This document shows, one piece after another, positions 53,661 through 62,802 of a stretch of 64,000 bases of DNA. The notes beneath the pieces were generated by a model, which was not told where the DNA came from, ran no database searches, and worked only from the letters and a program-made list of their open reading frames with translations. The translations under genes and the position numbers were made by a program. Numbering within the stretch: position 1 is the first letter of the stretch; each line of letters begins with the position of its first letter. The DNA is from Martinezella lusitana (lineage in GTDB: Bacteria > Pseudomonadota > Alphaproteobacteria > Rhizobiales > Rhizobiaceae). The stretch covers positions 496,001-560,000 of the forward strand of contig NZ_JACHBG010000002.1 in the NCBI RefSeq assembly GCF_014207095.1, given 5' to 3'.

Positions 53661-54584
53661 ATGTCGGAAAATTACGCGCGCAATCTCATCGGCTACGGCC
53701 GCAACACACCCGATCCGAAATGGCCGGGCGACGCCCGCGTCGCGGTGCAGTTCGTGATCAACTATGAAGAGGGCGGCGAAAGCTGCATTCTTGATGGCGA
53801 TGCGGGCTCGGAGAACCTGCTGTCCGAGATCGTTGGCGCCGCATCCTGGCCGAACCAGCGTAACCTCAACATGGAATCCATCTACGAGTATGGTTCACGC
53901 GCCGGTTTCTGGCGCTTGTGGCGCTTGTTCACCGAACTCAAGGTGCAGGCGACGGTCTATGGCGTGACGCTTGCCATGGCGCGTAACCCGGAAGCGGTTG
54001 CCGCGATGAAGGAAGCCGGATGGGAAATCGCCAGTCACGGCTATCGTTGGCTGGAATACAAGGATTTCTCCGAGGATCTGGAGCGCAAACACATCCAGGA
54101 GGCGGTGCGTCTGCACACCGAGATCACAGGCGAGCGCCCTTACGGCATGTATCAGGGTAAGCCGTCCGACAATACGCTGCGGCTGGTCATGGAGGAGGGC
54201 GGCTTCCTCTATTCCTCCGATTCCTACGCGGACGATCTGCCCTTCTGGGTCGATGGTCTGAGCGGCAAGCCGTTCCTGATCATCCCATATACGCTCGAAA
54301 CCAACGACATGCGCTTTGCGACGCCGCAGGGGTTTAATTCCGGCGACCAATTCTTCACCTATCTCAAGGACGCCTTTGACACGCTTTACGAGGAAGGCAA
54401 GGAAGGCAGCCCGAAGATGATGTCGATCGGCCTGCATTGCCGCCTCGTTGGCCGTCCCGGCCGCGCTGCAGCCCTGCGGCGCTTCATGGAGTATGTGCTG
54501 AAGCACGACAAGGTCTGGATTCCCCAGCGTGTCGAGATTGCCAAGCATTGGCACCAGCATCATCTTCCGACGGGCGAGCGCTAA
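53661..54584 (+). CDS. puuE: Allantoinase PuuE (polysaccharide-deacetylase fold)
   Basis: A 307-residue metal-independent allantoinase of the NodB-homology fold. Hallmarks are VQFVINYEEGGESCILDGDAGSE, WEIASHGYRWLEYKD, YGMYQGKPSDNTLRLV and MMSIGLHCRLVGRPGRAAAL. It opens allantoin to allantoate. First gene of the ureide operon, one base from uraD. Start ATG at 53661, with AAAAGG about ten bases upstream. Confidence 0.92.
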   Translation: MSENYARNLIGYGRNTPDPKWPGDARVAVQFVINYEEGGESCILDGDAGSENLLSEIVGAASWPNQRNLNMESIYEYGSRAGFWRLWRLFTELKVQATVYGVTLAMARNPEAVAAMKEAGWEIASHGYRWLEYKDFSEDLERKHIQEAVRLHTEITGERPYGMYQGKPSDNTLRLVMEEGGFLYSSDSYADDLPFWVDGLSGKPFLIIPYTLETNDMRFATPQGFNSGDQFFTYLKDAFDTLYEEGKEGSPKMMSIGLHCRLVGRPGRAAALRRFMEYVLKHDKVWIPQRVEIAKHWHQHHLPTGER

Positions 54585-54585
54585 G

Positions 54586-55083
54586 ATGGTGTCGCGCGAT
54601 GAATTCGTGAGCCGCTTCGGCGGCGTCTTCGAACATTCTCCCTTCATCGCTGAGCGCGCTTTTCACAAAGGCGCCGTTATCGAGCCGCTGACCTCTGGTG
54701 GCGTGCATGGAGCTCTGGTCGAAGTTTTTCGCGCGGCGAGCGCTGATGAGCGGCTCGGTGTCCTGCGGGCGCACCCGGATCTGGCCGGTCGGCTGGCCAT
54801 CGCCGGCGAGCTTACCGAAGACAGCCGCGAGGAACAGGCGGGGGCTGGGCTCGATCGGCTGAGCCCGGCCGAGCATGCCCGTTTCACCGAACTCAACGGC
54901 GCCTATGTGACGAAGTTCGGCTTTCCTTTCATCATTGCGGTGAAAGGTCTCGGCAAGGACGATATTCTCGCCGCCTTCGAGACGCGCATCGGCAATGATC
55001 GCGATGCGGAGTTTGCGACGGCAACCGCGCAGGTGGAGAAGATCGCGCTACTGCGCTTGCAATCCATGCTTCCGGAGAGCTGA
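54586..55083 (+). CDS. uraD: OHCU decarboxylase
   Basis: A 165-residue 2-oxo-4-hydroxy-4-carboxy-5-ureidoimidazoline decarboxylase. The catalytic His lies in RAHPDLAGRLA, followed by SREEQAGAGLDRL and FPFIIAVKGLGKDDIL. It turns the HIU hydrolysis product into S-allantoin. The ATG at 54586 is one base after the puuE stop codon, so the two are translated together. Confidence 0.92.
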   Translation: MVSRDEFVSRFGGVFEHSPFIAERAFHKGAVIEPLTSGGVHGALVEVFRAASADERLGVLRAHPDLAGRLAIAGELTEDSREEQAGAGLDRLSPAEHARFTELNGAYVTKFGFPFIIAVKGLGKDDILAAFETRIGNDRDAEFATATAQVEKIALLRLQSMLPES

Positions 55084-55160
55084 TTTGCGGCCGGCGCTTC
55101 GTCTTATCGTTCAGGCTTGCGGCTACCATTTGATAATTGGCCTGGGAGGCGCCGCGTGAC

Positions 55161-55523
55161 ATGAGCCTGAACCGGCTGATTGCCTATCTCGACCACATAC
55201 AGCAGGCCGGATCCGAAATCCGTCAGTTTCTGCAAGCAGCGGACAAGGCTGCCTTCTCCAATTCGGTTGAAAAACAGCGGGCCGTCGGCATGAATCTTAT
55301 GCTGATTGGCGAAGCAGCGGCCCGCATTGAGCAAGAATATCCGGAGTTTGTCGTTGACCATCCCGACTTGCCTTGGCATGTGATGCGCGACTTCAGGAAT
55401 CGGATTGCGCAAGGGTATTTCGACATCGAGTCGACCGCCCTTTGGGATCTCGCCCACACATCTCTTCCTGGGTTGCTCCTGCAACTGGACTCCATTCGCC
55501 GTTGGCGAGCGGAAGGCGAATAA
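55161..55523 (+). CDS. HEPN (HepT-like, DUF86) protein lacking the catalytic His
   Basis: A 120-residue all-helical HepT/DUF86 protein: [44 protein letters not shown] and [20 protein letters not shown]. The family's RNase motif is Rx4H; here Arg79 is kept but residue 84 is Gln (codon CAA at 55410-55412). There is no MntA-like nucleotidyltransferase partner next to it. It is inserted between uraD and allA in the same direction, with GGGAGG about 12 bases upstream of ATG 55161. It may be an inactive relic, or a co-opted non-toxic HEPN. Confidence 0.85.
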   Translation: MSLNRLIAYLDHIQQAGSEIRQFLQAADKAAFSNSVEKQRAVGMNLMLIGEAAARIEQEYPEFVVDHPDLPWHVMRDFRNRIAQGYFDIESTALWDLAHTSLPGLLLQLDSIRRWRAEGE

Positions 55524-55530
55524 TCATTCA

Positions 55531-56031
55531 ATGACGCAGCATCTAGACATCAAACCTTTGACAAAGGCCGCATTCGCACCATTCGGCGATGTGATCGAGG
55601 CCGATCCGGCAACGATGCGCTTCATCAATGGCGGGACGACCGAACGCTTCCATGCGCTCTCTAGCGCCGAAGCCATCGGCGAGGGCGCGCGGGTTATCCT
55701 GAACATCTTCCGCGGCCAGCCGCGGGCCTTTCCCTTTGCGATCGAGATGATGGAGCGCCATCCGTTCGGCAGCCAGTGTTTTATCCCGCTGAATGGCAGG
55801 CCGTTTCTCGTCGTCGTCTCGCAGGATGATGACGGCAAGCCCGGCAAGCCGCAGGTTTTCCTGGCGCGCGGCGATCAGGGCGTGAATTACCGCGTCAATG
55901 CCTGGCACTATCCGCTGATGGCGCTTGGCGAGCGGAGCGATTTCCTCGTCGTCGATCGCGACGGGCCGGGAAACAATCTCGAGGAATATTTCTTCGATAT
56001 TCCCTTCACCATCGGAGCGCCAGCGCTATGA
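55531..56031 (+). CDS. allA: Ureidoglycolate lyase
   Basis: A 166-residue cupin-like AllA ([72 protein letters not shown]). It splits ureidoglycolate into glyoxylate and urea. The ATG at 55531 lies eight bases after the HEPN gene and its end overlaps uraH by ATGA. Confidence 0.92.
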   Translation: MTQHLDIKPLTKAAFAPFGDVIEADPATMRFINGGTTERFHALSSAEAIGEGARVILNIFRGQPRAFPFAIEMMERHPFGSQCFIPLNGRPFLVVVSQDDDGKPGKPQVFLARGDQGVNYRVNAWHYPLMALGERSDFLVVDRDGPGNNLEEYFFDIPFTIGAPAL

Positions 56032-56384
56032 CCGGACTGACCACCCATGTGCTCGACACCGCTCTCGGCAAGCCGGCCGAAGGCCTCACTATCGACCTTT
56101 TCAGGATCGACGGTGAAACCCGCACCCATCTGAAGACGGTCGTCACCAATTCCGACGGGCGCGTGGATGGCGGTCCCATTCTCATCGGCGACAGTTTTGT
56201 CGCCGGTACCTATGAGCTACTGTTCCGCGCGGGCGACTATTTGCGTGCGAGCGGTGTCAAGTTGACCGAACCCGCTTTTCTCGACCTCGTGCCGATCCGT
56301 TTTGGCATTGCCGATACGACGGCGCATTATCATGTGCCGCTGCTGATTTCGCCCTATAGCTATTCCACCTATCGCGGGAGCTGA
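56028..56384 (+). CDS. uraH: 5-Hydroxyisourate hydrolase (transthyretin-like)
   Basis: A 118-residue HIUase. It opens [16 protein letters not shown] (catalytic His) and ends in the signature YRGS. It hydrolyses 5-hydroxyisourate to OHCU, the substrate of UraD. The start overlaps the allA stop (ATGA). Confidence 0.94.
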   Translation: MTGLTTHVLDTALGKPAEGLTIDLFRIDGETRTHLKTVVTNSDGRVDGGPILIGDSFVAGTYELLFRAGDYLRASGVKLTEPAFLDLVPIRFGIADTTAHYHVPLLISPYSYSTYRGS

Positions 56385-56387
56385 GAC

Positions 56388-57128
56388 TTGCGGTTTGCTA
56401 CCATTGCGGATGTCCACGGCAATCATCTGGCGCTCGAAGCGGTGCTGGAGGATATAAGTGCACAGGGCATTACCGACATCGTCAATCTGGGCGATTGCTT
56501 CAGCGGTCCGCTGACCTCGGGTAAGACGGCGGATATGCTGGTGGCGCTGAATGCACTGACCGTGCGCGGCAATCACGACCGGTATCTGATCGAGCAGGCG
56601 CCGGAAGCGATGCATCCGTCCGACAAGGTGGCCTATGCGCAACTGACCGAGCGCCATCTCGATTGGCTGCGCGGCTTGCCCTTTAGCGCCGTCTACCGGG
56701 ACGCTGCCTATCTCTGCCATGCTACGCCAGAGACCGATAATGGTTATTGGCTGGAGTCGGTCTCGGCGGATGGTCATGTCTATCAGAAGTCGATCGAAGA
56801 TATCGAGGCGCTGGCTGCGGGCATCGACTTTCCGCTGATCCTGTGTGGGCACACGCATATTCCGCGCCTCGTCAGGCTTTCCGATGGCCGCTTGATCGTC
56901 AATCCGGGCAGCGTTGGTTGCCCCGCCTATGACGACGATCTGCCCCACTATCACAAGGTGGAAGTCGGCCACCCCTTCGCCTCCTACGCCATTCTTGAAA
57001 GGCAGGGTGAGACTTGGCTGCCTGTGTTCCGACAGGTCGCCTATGATCACATGGCGATGGCAAAGCTTGCGGCTGAGAATGGGCGCGCGGAGTGGGCAAG
57101 CGGCCTGGCAACGGGCTGGCTGCGCTAG
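56388..57128 (+). CDS. Metallophosphoesterase (YfcE/calcineurin-like)
   Basis: A 246-residue metallophosphoesterase with the motif set ADVHGN, GDCFSGP, GNHD and CGHTHIPRL for a two-metal site. It starts with TTG at 56388, three bases after the uraH stop, with GGAG nine bases upstream. It is last in the ureide operon. The substrate (phosphodiester or nucleotide) is unknown; its place in the operon may be incidental. Confidence 0.86.
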   Translation: MRFATIADVHGNHLALEAVLEDISAQGITDIVNLGDCFSGPLTSGKTADMLVALNALTVRGNHDRYLIEQAPEAMHPSDKVAYAQLTERHLDWLRGLPFSAVYRDAAYLCHATPETDNGYWLESVSADGHVYQKSIEDIEALAAGIDFPLILCGHTHIPRLVRLSDGRLIVNPGSVGCPAYDDDLPHYHKVEVGHPFASYAILERQGETWLPVFRQVAYDHMAMAKLAAENGRAEWASGLATGWLR

Positions 57129-57175
57129 AGCCTGTCGCGCAAAAGTGCGCAGCGGTTTTGCGGCAACGACATGTG
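57129..57175. repeat. Rhizobial intergenic repeat
   Basis: A short element with GCGC-N6-GCGC (57137-57150) and a following stretch ending near ACGACATGTGC. From memory, this sequence recurs many times in rhizobial intergenic DNA. It lies between the convergent metallophosphoesterase and LldD-like genes and could form a terminator-like hairpin. Confidence 0.65.
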
Positions 57176-57177
57176 CT

Positions 57178-58317
57178 TTAAAGATCAGCCAGGATCGACC
57201 GATCCACAGTCTTGATATCCCTCTTGCCGCAGAGCGCCATGGAGATATCCAGCTCCTTGCGGATGATCTCCAGGGCCAGCGTCACGCCCTCCTTGCCCAT
57301 GGCACCCAGGCCATAGAGGAAGGGGCGGCCGATGAAGGTGCCTTTGGCCCCAAGTGCGACAGCCTTGAGCACATCCTGGCCGGAGCGGATACCACCATCC
57401 ATATGCACCTCGATCCTGTCGCCGACCGCATCGACAATCCGGGGCAGCATGCTGATGGAGGAGAGGGCGCCGTCGAGCTGCCGGCCGCCATGGTTGGAGA
57501 CGATGATGGCGTCGGCACCGGAATCGACGGCGGCCCTCGCGTCCTCGACATCGAGAATGCCCTTGATGATCAGCGGGCCGCCCCATTGCTCCTTGATCCA
57601 GCGCACGTCGCTCCAGGAAAGCTTGGTGTCGAACTGCGAATGCGTCCAGTGCGCCAGCGTCGTCATGTCGGAAATATCCTTGGCATGGCCGATGATATTC
57701 CCGAAGGAATGGCGCTTGGTCTTCAACATGTTCATGCACCAGCCGGGCCGTATTGCCATCTGCCAGAGATTTTTCGCCGTCATTTTCGGCGGTGCCGAGA
57801 GCCCATTGCGGATGTCGTTGTGGCGCTGGCCGAGGATCTGGAGGTCGGCCGTCAGCACCAGCGCCGAGCATTTCGCCGCCTTGGCGCGCTGGATCAGGTT
57901 CAGGACGAAGTCGCGGTCCTTCATGACATAGAGCTGGAACCAGAAAGGCTGTTTCGTCACCGAGGCGACATCCTCGATGGAGCAGATGCTCATGGTCGAG
58001 AGCGTGAAGGGAATGCCGAATTCCTCCGCAGCACGCGCCGCCAGCATCTCGCCATCGGCATGCTGCATGCCGGTGAGGCCGGTCGGAGCCAGCGCCACCG
58101 GCATGGAAGCCTTCTGGCCGACCATGGTGGTGGCGAGCGACCGGTCGGACATGTCGACGAGGACACGCTGGCGCAGCTTGATCTCGGCGAAATCAGCCTC
58201 GTTCGCATGGTATGTCGACTCCGTCCACGAGCCGGAATCCGCATACTGGAAGAACATTTTCGGCACGCGCCGCTCGGCGAGCTTCTTCAGTTCGGCGATG
58301 GTCAGCGGCGCGGTCAT
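57178..58317 (-). CDS. lldD: FMN-dependent alpha-hydroxyacid dehydrogenase (LldD-like)
   Basis: A 379-residue TIM-barrel flavoenzyme. FMN/active-site residues are Lys252 (LIIKGIL) and His276/Arg279 in SNHGGRQLDG; the N-terminal MFFQYADSGSWTESTY is typical. It oxidises L-lactate or a related 2-hydroxyacid. It is convergent with the ureide operon and just downstream of guaD. A role with glycolate/glyoxylate made by ureide breakdown is possible but unproven. Confidence 0.87.
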   Translation of the reverse strand: MTAPLTIAELKKLAERRVPKMFFQYADSGSWTESTYHANEADFAEIKLRQRVLVDMSDRSLATTMVGQKASMPVALAPTGLTGMQHADGEMLAARAAEEFGIPFTLSTMSICSIEDVASVTKQPFWFQLYVMKDRDFVLNLIQRAKAAKCSALVLTADLQILGQRHNDIRNGLSAPPKMTAKNLWQMAIRPGWCMNMLKTKRHSFGNIIGHAKDISDMTTLAHWTHSQFDTKLSWSDVRWIKEQWGGPLIIKGILDVEDARAAVDSGADAIIVSNHGGRQLDGALSSISMLPRIVDAVGDRIEVHMDGGIRSGQDVLKAVALGAKGTFIGRPFLYGLGAMGKEGVTLALEIIRKELDISMALCGKRDIKTVDRSILADL

Positions 58318-58362
58318 GGCTCTATGCTTTCTCAGTGGTGGCGTTGTGGTGGGTTCCCGACC

Positions 58363-59670
58363 CTATTGCAGGGTCGATTTCATCGGCTTTCCGGCGACGT
58401 AGGTTTCGACGACGGCGCGGTCGTCGCCCATGGTCTGCAGCAGGAACAGCTCTTCGGTGAGGCTCTTCGTCACCTCCATCTTCAACGCCATGGCCGGCGT
58501 TGCGGCGGCGTTGAGGACGATGAGATCGGCTTCGGTGCCGATGTCCAGCGTGCCGATCTTGTCGACAAGGGAGAGGGACTCTGCATTCCCGCGCGTCATG
58601 TAGTAGTAGCTTTCCAGCGGGTTCAGGCGTTCGCCGAGCAGCTGCTGGATCTTGTAGGCCTCATCCATGGTGCGCAGCATGGAATAGCTGGAGCCGCCGC
58701 CGATATCGGTGGCCACGCCGATGCGAACGGGCTTTTCGCGGCGCGCCAGCGCCTTCAGCGGGAAGAGGCCGGAGCCGAGGAAGAGGTTAGAGGTAGGGCA
58801 ATGCACCGCGACGGAACCCGCCTCGCTCATGGCGTCGGCTTCGCGCTCGGAAAGGTGGATCGCGTGGCCGAACAGGCTCTTGGGGCCAAGCAGGCCGTAG
58901 CGGGCATAGATATCGGTATAGTCGATCGCGTCCGGATAGAGCTCGCAGGTGAATTTGATCTCGTCGTGGTTCTCGGAGAGGTGCGTCTGGATATGCAGGT
59001 CCGGGAATTCGCGGGCAAGCGCGGCCGTCGCCTCCATCTGTGCCGGCGTCGACGTGATGGCGAAGCGCGGCGTGATGGCGACGTGGTTGCGGCCCTTGCC
59101 GTGCCAATCAGCAATTACCTGGCGGGTCTCGTCGTAGCCCATCTCGGGCGTGTCGAGCAGGCCCTGTGGCGCGTGGCGGTCCATCATGACCTTGCCACCG
59201 ACCATGCGCATGTTGCGGCGCATCGCTTCGGCAAAATAGGCGTCGGCCGAGGTCTTGTGCACGGAGCAATAGGCGACGGCCGTCGTGGTGCCGTGGCGGA
59301 TCATCTCGTCGTAGAAATGTCTGGCGATGCGTTCAGCATGTGCGCTTTCGACGAAGCGGCATTCCTCGGGGAAGGTATAGGTGTTCAGCCATTCGAGCAG
59401 ATTGGCGGCATAGGAGGCGATCACCTGCATCTGCGGGAAATGCAGGTGCATGTCGATGAACCCCGGCAGGATCAGGTGTGGGCGATGGTCGATTTCGGTC
59501 ACGCCTTCCGGCGCCCGCGCCTTGATGTCGGCATAAGGGCCTGTCGCTGCGATCGCGCCGTCTTCGATCAGCAGGCCGCCATCGTCTTCATAGCTATAGC
59601 TATCGGCATCGTCGAGGCTTTGAGGCAAACGCTTGAAGGACAGCAGGCGGCCGCGCAGAAGGGTGGTCAT
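58363..59670 (-). CDS. guaD: Guanine deaminase
   Basis: A 435-residue amidohydrolase. The zinc site opens with PGFIDMHLHFPQMQVI, and family stretches include FPEECRFVESAHAERIA, HIQTHLSENHDEI and FGHAIHLSERE. It converts guanine to xanthine, feeding xanthine dehydrogenase. Its ATG overlaps the puuD stop by ATGA (59667-59670), so the two purine steps are coupled. Confidence 0.93.
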   Translation of the reverse strand: MTTLLRGRLLSFKRLPQSLDDADSYSYEDDGGLLIEDGAIAATGPYADIKARAPEGVTEIDHRPHLILPGFIDMHLHFPQMQVIASYAANLLEWLNTYTFPEECRFVESAHAERIARHFYDEMIRHGTTTAVAYCSVHKTSADAYFAEAMRRNMRMVGGKVMMDRHAPQGLLDTPEMGYDETRQVIADWHGKGRNHVAITPRFAITSTPAQMEATAALAREFPDLHIQTHLSENHDEIKFTCELYPDAIDYTDIYARYGLLGPKSLFGHAIHLSEREADAMSEAGSVAVHCPTSNLFLGSGLFPLKALARREKPVRIGVATDIGGGSSYSMLRTMDEAYKIQQLLGERLNPLESYYYMTRGNAESLSLVDKIGTLDIGTEADLIVLNAAATPAMALKMEVTKSLTEELFLLQTMGDDRAVVETYVAGKPMKSTLQ

Positions 59671-60905
59671 TGGCTTTTTTCTCCGATGGAGCTTTCGAAC
59701 CAGGCGACCAGCAGCTTGCGTTCCTCGGGCGTCACTTCGGTGACATTGCCCGGAGGCATGGCATGGCTGCGGCCGGCCTGGATATAGATTTCCCGGGCAT
59801 GCATAGCGATTTGCTCGTCATTTTCCAGCATGACATCCTTCGGTGGGCGGACAATTCCCTCAAAAACGGGCTCGGCTGCATGACACATGGAACAGCGTGC
59901 CGAAACCATCTGCTTGACGGCCGGAAAATGCGCGTCGGAGGCGAATTGCTGGAAGGCGGGCGAGACGGCGTTGGCCTCTTTCCCGCCGGTCAGCACCTTC
60001 GGAACGGTCGAAAGCCATATGATGGCGATGAAGAGGACGAGCGTGACGATCCAGGTCCAGGTCGGGCGCCCTTGGCGGGCATGCGTCGTGTTGAACCAGT
60101 GGCGGATGGTGACGCCCATCAGGAACACCAGCGCTGCGATGACCCAACTGTAAGCCGTGCCGAAAGCCAGCGGATAATGGTTCGACAGCATGAAGAAGAT
60201 GACGGGCAGCGTCAGGTAGTTGTTGTGCAGCGAGCGCTGCTTGGCGACGCGGCCGTATTTCGGATCCGGCGTGCGGCCGGCGATGAGGTCGGCGACGACG
60301 ATCTTCTGATTGGGGATGATGATCATGAAGACGTTGGCCGACATGATCGTCGCGGTAAAGGCGCCGAGATGCAGGAAGGCGGCGCGGCCGGTGAAGAGAT
60401 GCGTATAGCCCCAAGCCATAAAGACCAGAACGGCATAGAGCACGATCATCAGGCCCCAGGTGTTGTTGCCGAGCGGAGACTTGCAGAGCAGGTCGTAGAT
60501 GATCCAGCCGACGGCGAGCGAGGCCAGCGATATCAGGATTGCGACGGGAACGCTGACGTCAAGCACATGCCGATCGATAAGGAAGAGATTGGCGCCGCCA
60601 TAATAGACGATGCACATCATCAGGAAGCCCGAGAGCCAGGTGAAGTAGCTCTCATATTTGAACCAGGTGAGGTGCTCCGGCATCTGCGCTGGCGCCACCA
60701 GATATTTCTGGATGTGATAGAAGCCGCCGCCATGGACCTGCCATTCCTCGCCATAGGCGCCGGGCGGAAGATGCGGCCGCTTCACCAGCCCGAGATCGAG
60801 CGCGATGAAATAGAAGGAGGAGCCGATCCACGCGATGGCGGTGATGACGTGGAACCAACGCACGGCAAAGGCCAGCCATTCCCAAGCTATGGCGTATTCA
60901 TACAT
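59667..60905 (-). CDS. puuD: Membrane urate hydroxylase (urate oxidase) PuuD
   Basis: A 412-residue integral membrane protein with about eight helices and a C-terminal cytochrome c domain. The heme site is CSMCH (Cys338, Cys341, His342), with a likely axial Met in SHAMPPGN near 383. It opens IAWEWLAFAVRWFHVITAIAWIGSSFYFI. PuuD oxidises urate to 5-hydroxyisourate, passing electrons to cytochrome, and replaces the soluble cofactor-free uricase. HIU then goes to UraH and UraD, encoded in the operon at 53.7-57.1 kb. Confidence 0.93.
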   Translation of the reverse strand: MYEYAIAWEWLAFAVRWFHVITAIAWIGSSFYFIALDLGLVKRPHLPPGAYGEEWQVHGGGFYHIQKYLVAPAQMPEHLTWFKYESYFTWLSGFLMMCIVYYGGANLFLIDRHVLDVSVPVAILISLASLAVGWIIYDLLCKSPLGNNTWGLMIVLYAVLVFMAWGYTHLFTGRAAFLHLGAFTATIMSANVFMIIIPNQKIVVADLIAGRTPDPKYGRVAKQRSLHNNYLTLPVIFFMLSNHYPLAFGTAYSWVIAALVFLMGVTIRHWFNTTHARQGRPTWTWIVTLVLFIAIIWLSTVPKVLTGGKEANAVSPAFQQFASDAHFPAVKQMVSARCSMCHAAEPVFEGIVRPPKDVMLENDEQIAMHAREIYIQAGRSHAMPPGNVTEVTPEERKLLVAWFESSIGEKSQ

Positions 60906-61118
60906 TCGGTTCCCCTTTTTTCCTTCTTCGACTCGGCACTTTGCAAAATGTTGCGGTCGGATGGAAGGAGAGAGTTTAATCCGCCGGCCAAAAGCCGTGG
61001 TCTTGTTTGGCGTCCGGACCGCATTAGATCAGATTATGGCAGTTTTTAATAAGATGCCCTCGGCTGCTTGGAGCGGGCCGTGTCCGCGGCAGCCGTCCAT
61101 TTCGACGGAGAATCGCCC

Positions 61119-61454
61119 ATGCGTGGTATTCTGGCGCTCGTTTCCCTTCTTTTAATCGCGGGGCCTGCCCTGGCGCATGATGCGCCTTCCGGCTGGTCAT
61201 ATGATCCCTATTGTTGCAATGGCGATGGTGAGACCGGCGATTGCGAAATGATCCCGTCGCGCACGGTCACGATAATACCGGGTGGTTATCGGCTGACGAT
61301 CAATCCCGGCGATCATCATAATGTGACGCGTGGCCACATCTTTACCCTGCCACAGCGAAGGGCGATGCATTCGCCGGACGGCGCCTATCACCTCTGTCTG
61401 TTTCCGGACGAAAACACGCCGCGCTGCTTCTACGCGCCCGACATGTCCGAATAA
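61119..61454 (+). CDS. Small Cys-rich exported protein
   Basis: A 111-residue protein with a signal peptide (about 1-19, ALA-HD cleavage). Five cysteines remain in the mature part (YCCNGDGETGDC, LCLFP and RCFYAP), so disulfides are likely. The opening DAPSGWSYDPYCCNGD and the basic/His stretch in the middle recur in rhizobial exported proteins of unknown function. ATG at 61119 with GGAG upstream. Confidence 0.78.
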   Translation: MRGILALVSLLLIAGPALAHDAPSGWSYDPYCCNGDGETGDCEMIPSRTVTIIPGGYRLTINPGDHHNVTRGHIFTLPQRRAMHSPDGAYHLCLFPDENTPRCFYAPDMSE

Positions 61455-61485
61455 GCGTCGAACCGGCTGAGCTTGCGGAGCTACT

Positions 61486-62382
61486 CTAAGTGAGCGGTTG
61501 GCCGAATTCGCCGAGGATCCAGTCCCTGAAGGCGCGGATTCGCGGCGTATGGCGCCTGTTCTCAGGGTAGACGATCCAATAGTCCACGCCATCGGTCGAG
61601 AGGATGTCGAAAGGCTGAACCAACCGGCCGGCAGCAACCTCATCCGTGTAGAATTCCGGTGTCAACACAGCGACGCCTTGACCGGCTATGGCCGCCGCCG
61701 CCTCGAAGGACTGCGCGCCAAGCCTGCTTCGAGGTCTACCCTGGAGGCCAGGGTCCGGCACCCCCGCATCTCCGAACCATTGAACCCACCAGGGGTCGCC
61801 GGCATCGATGATGCGTAGCTTCAGAAGATCGGCAGGCTCGTGCACGCCGCCGATCGTCGCTGCAAGAGTTGGGCTCAGCATGGGCGTAAAATTCATCTTC
61901 ATCAGCAGATGCGCGCGCAATCCGGGCCAGGATCCGCGGCCGGCGCGGATGGCGATGTCGGAGGGTACCCGGCCGAAATCGATGATGGATTCGGATGAGG
62001 ACAAGCGAACGGCGACATTGGGATGCTTGAGCTGAAAGGTACCGAGATGGCGGGCGAGCCACTGTGAGGCGAAAGTTGGGGTTGAATGGATATGTAGCGT
62101 GGTCTCCGCATCACCGCTGATCGAGGCCATGGCTTCCTGTAGCATGGCGAAGGCCTCGGCGACTTTCGGTGCCAGTTGCTCCCCGGTTTCCGTCAACTCG
62201 ATCTGTCGCGGACGGCGCAGGAACAGCGGTTCGCCCACCGTCTCCTCCAGCAATTTTATCTGATAGCTCACGGCCGTCTGTGTCATGCCCAGTTCGTCGC
62301 CGGCGCGGGTGAAACTGCCGAGCCGGGCGGCGGCCTCGAAAACGCGCAGGGCATTCAGCGGGAAGCGTTTCGACAGTTTCAT
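61486..62382 (-). CDS. LysR family regulator, GcvA type
   Basis: A 298-residue LysR protein with the GcvA-like opening FPLNALRVFEAAARLGSFTRAGDELGMTQTAVSYQIKLLEE (helix-turn-helix) and a two-lobe effector domain. It is divergent from a small DUF1127-like gene and near the purine genes. Whether it controls either is unknown. Confidence 0.87.
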   Translation of the reverse strand: MKLSKRFPLNALRVFEAAARLGSFTRAGDELGMTQTAVSYQIKLLEETVGEPLFLRRPRQIELTETGEQLAPKVAEAFAMLQEAMASISGDAETTLHIHSTPTFASQWLARHLGTFQLKHPNVAVRLSSSESIIDFGRVPSDIAIRAGRGSWPGLRAHLLMKMNFTPMLSPTLAATIGGVHEPADLLKLRIIDAGDPWWVQWFGDAGVPDPGLQGRPRSRLGAQSFEAAAAIAGQGVAVLTPEFYTDEVAAGRLVQPFDILSTDGVDYWIVYPENRRHTPRIRAFRDWILGEFGQPLT

Positions 62383-62484
62383 GGATAAGTTCTCTTTATC
62401 TATGTAGACAATAGTTCCATTGGAATATCAGCACTTTTAGCGGCAAGCTGCAATTCATATCGTTGAATGAATTGAGGTATCGTT

Positions 62485-62688
62485 ATGGATTGCAGTGTCG
62501 TGGAGCAAGTGGAAGCAGCCAGGCCCACGGTTCTGGCGCGTGTTCTGGAAGCGTTGTCGCAGGTTTTCGCGCGCTCGGGCGAACAGTCGCCTGAACTCGA
62601 TTTGGATGAGGTTCCTGATCGTGTGAAGCGCGATATCGGTTTTCTCGACGGGCGCGAGCCGCGCTATGAGGATAGCCGGCTTCGATAG
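62485..62688 (+). CDS. Small DUF1127-like protein
   Basis: A 67-residue protein with the DUF1127-like C-terminal pattern DEVPDRVKRDIGFLDGREPRYEDSRLR. Such Arg-rich small proteins are abundant in rhizobia and some regulate RNA and metabolism. It is divergent from the LysR gene by 102 bases and is monocistronic, with an excellent terminator. Confidence 0.75.
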   Translation: MDCSVVEQVEAARPTVLARVLEALSQVFARSGEQSPELDLDEVPDRVKRDIGFLDGREPRYEDSRLR

Positions 62689-62718
62689 GCGCGAGGGTCG
62701 CTGGATGTTTATGAATAG

Positions 62719-62742
62719 GGCGCTTGGATGAGCGCCTTTTTT
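62719..62742 (+). terminator. Intrinsic terminator of the DUF1127-like gene
   Basis: GGCGCT, a six-base loop, AGCGCC and then six T residues, 30 bases past the stop codon. Confidence 0.9.
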
Positions 62743-62802
62743 ATTGCGGCAAGACCCTATGCACGTGGCGACGGCATATTCGCAATGCCGCCGCTCACAT
62801 CA

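Noticed and set aside
55161..55523. A complete HepT/MntA toxin-antitoxin system
   Set aside because: No nucleotidyltransferase gene lies on either side, and the HEPN motif lacks its His.
56914..59787. A 957-residue open frame on the plus strand across the lldD and guaD genes
   Set aside because: It is antisense to two well-supported enzymes, has no recognisable domain and arises from GC-rich third positions.
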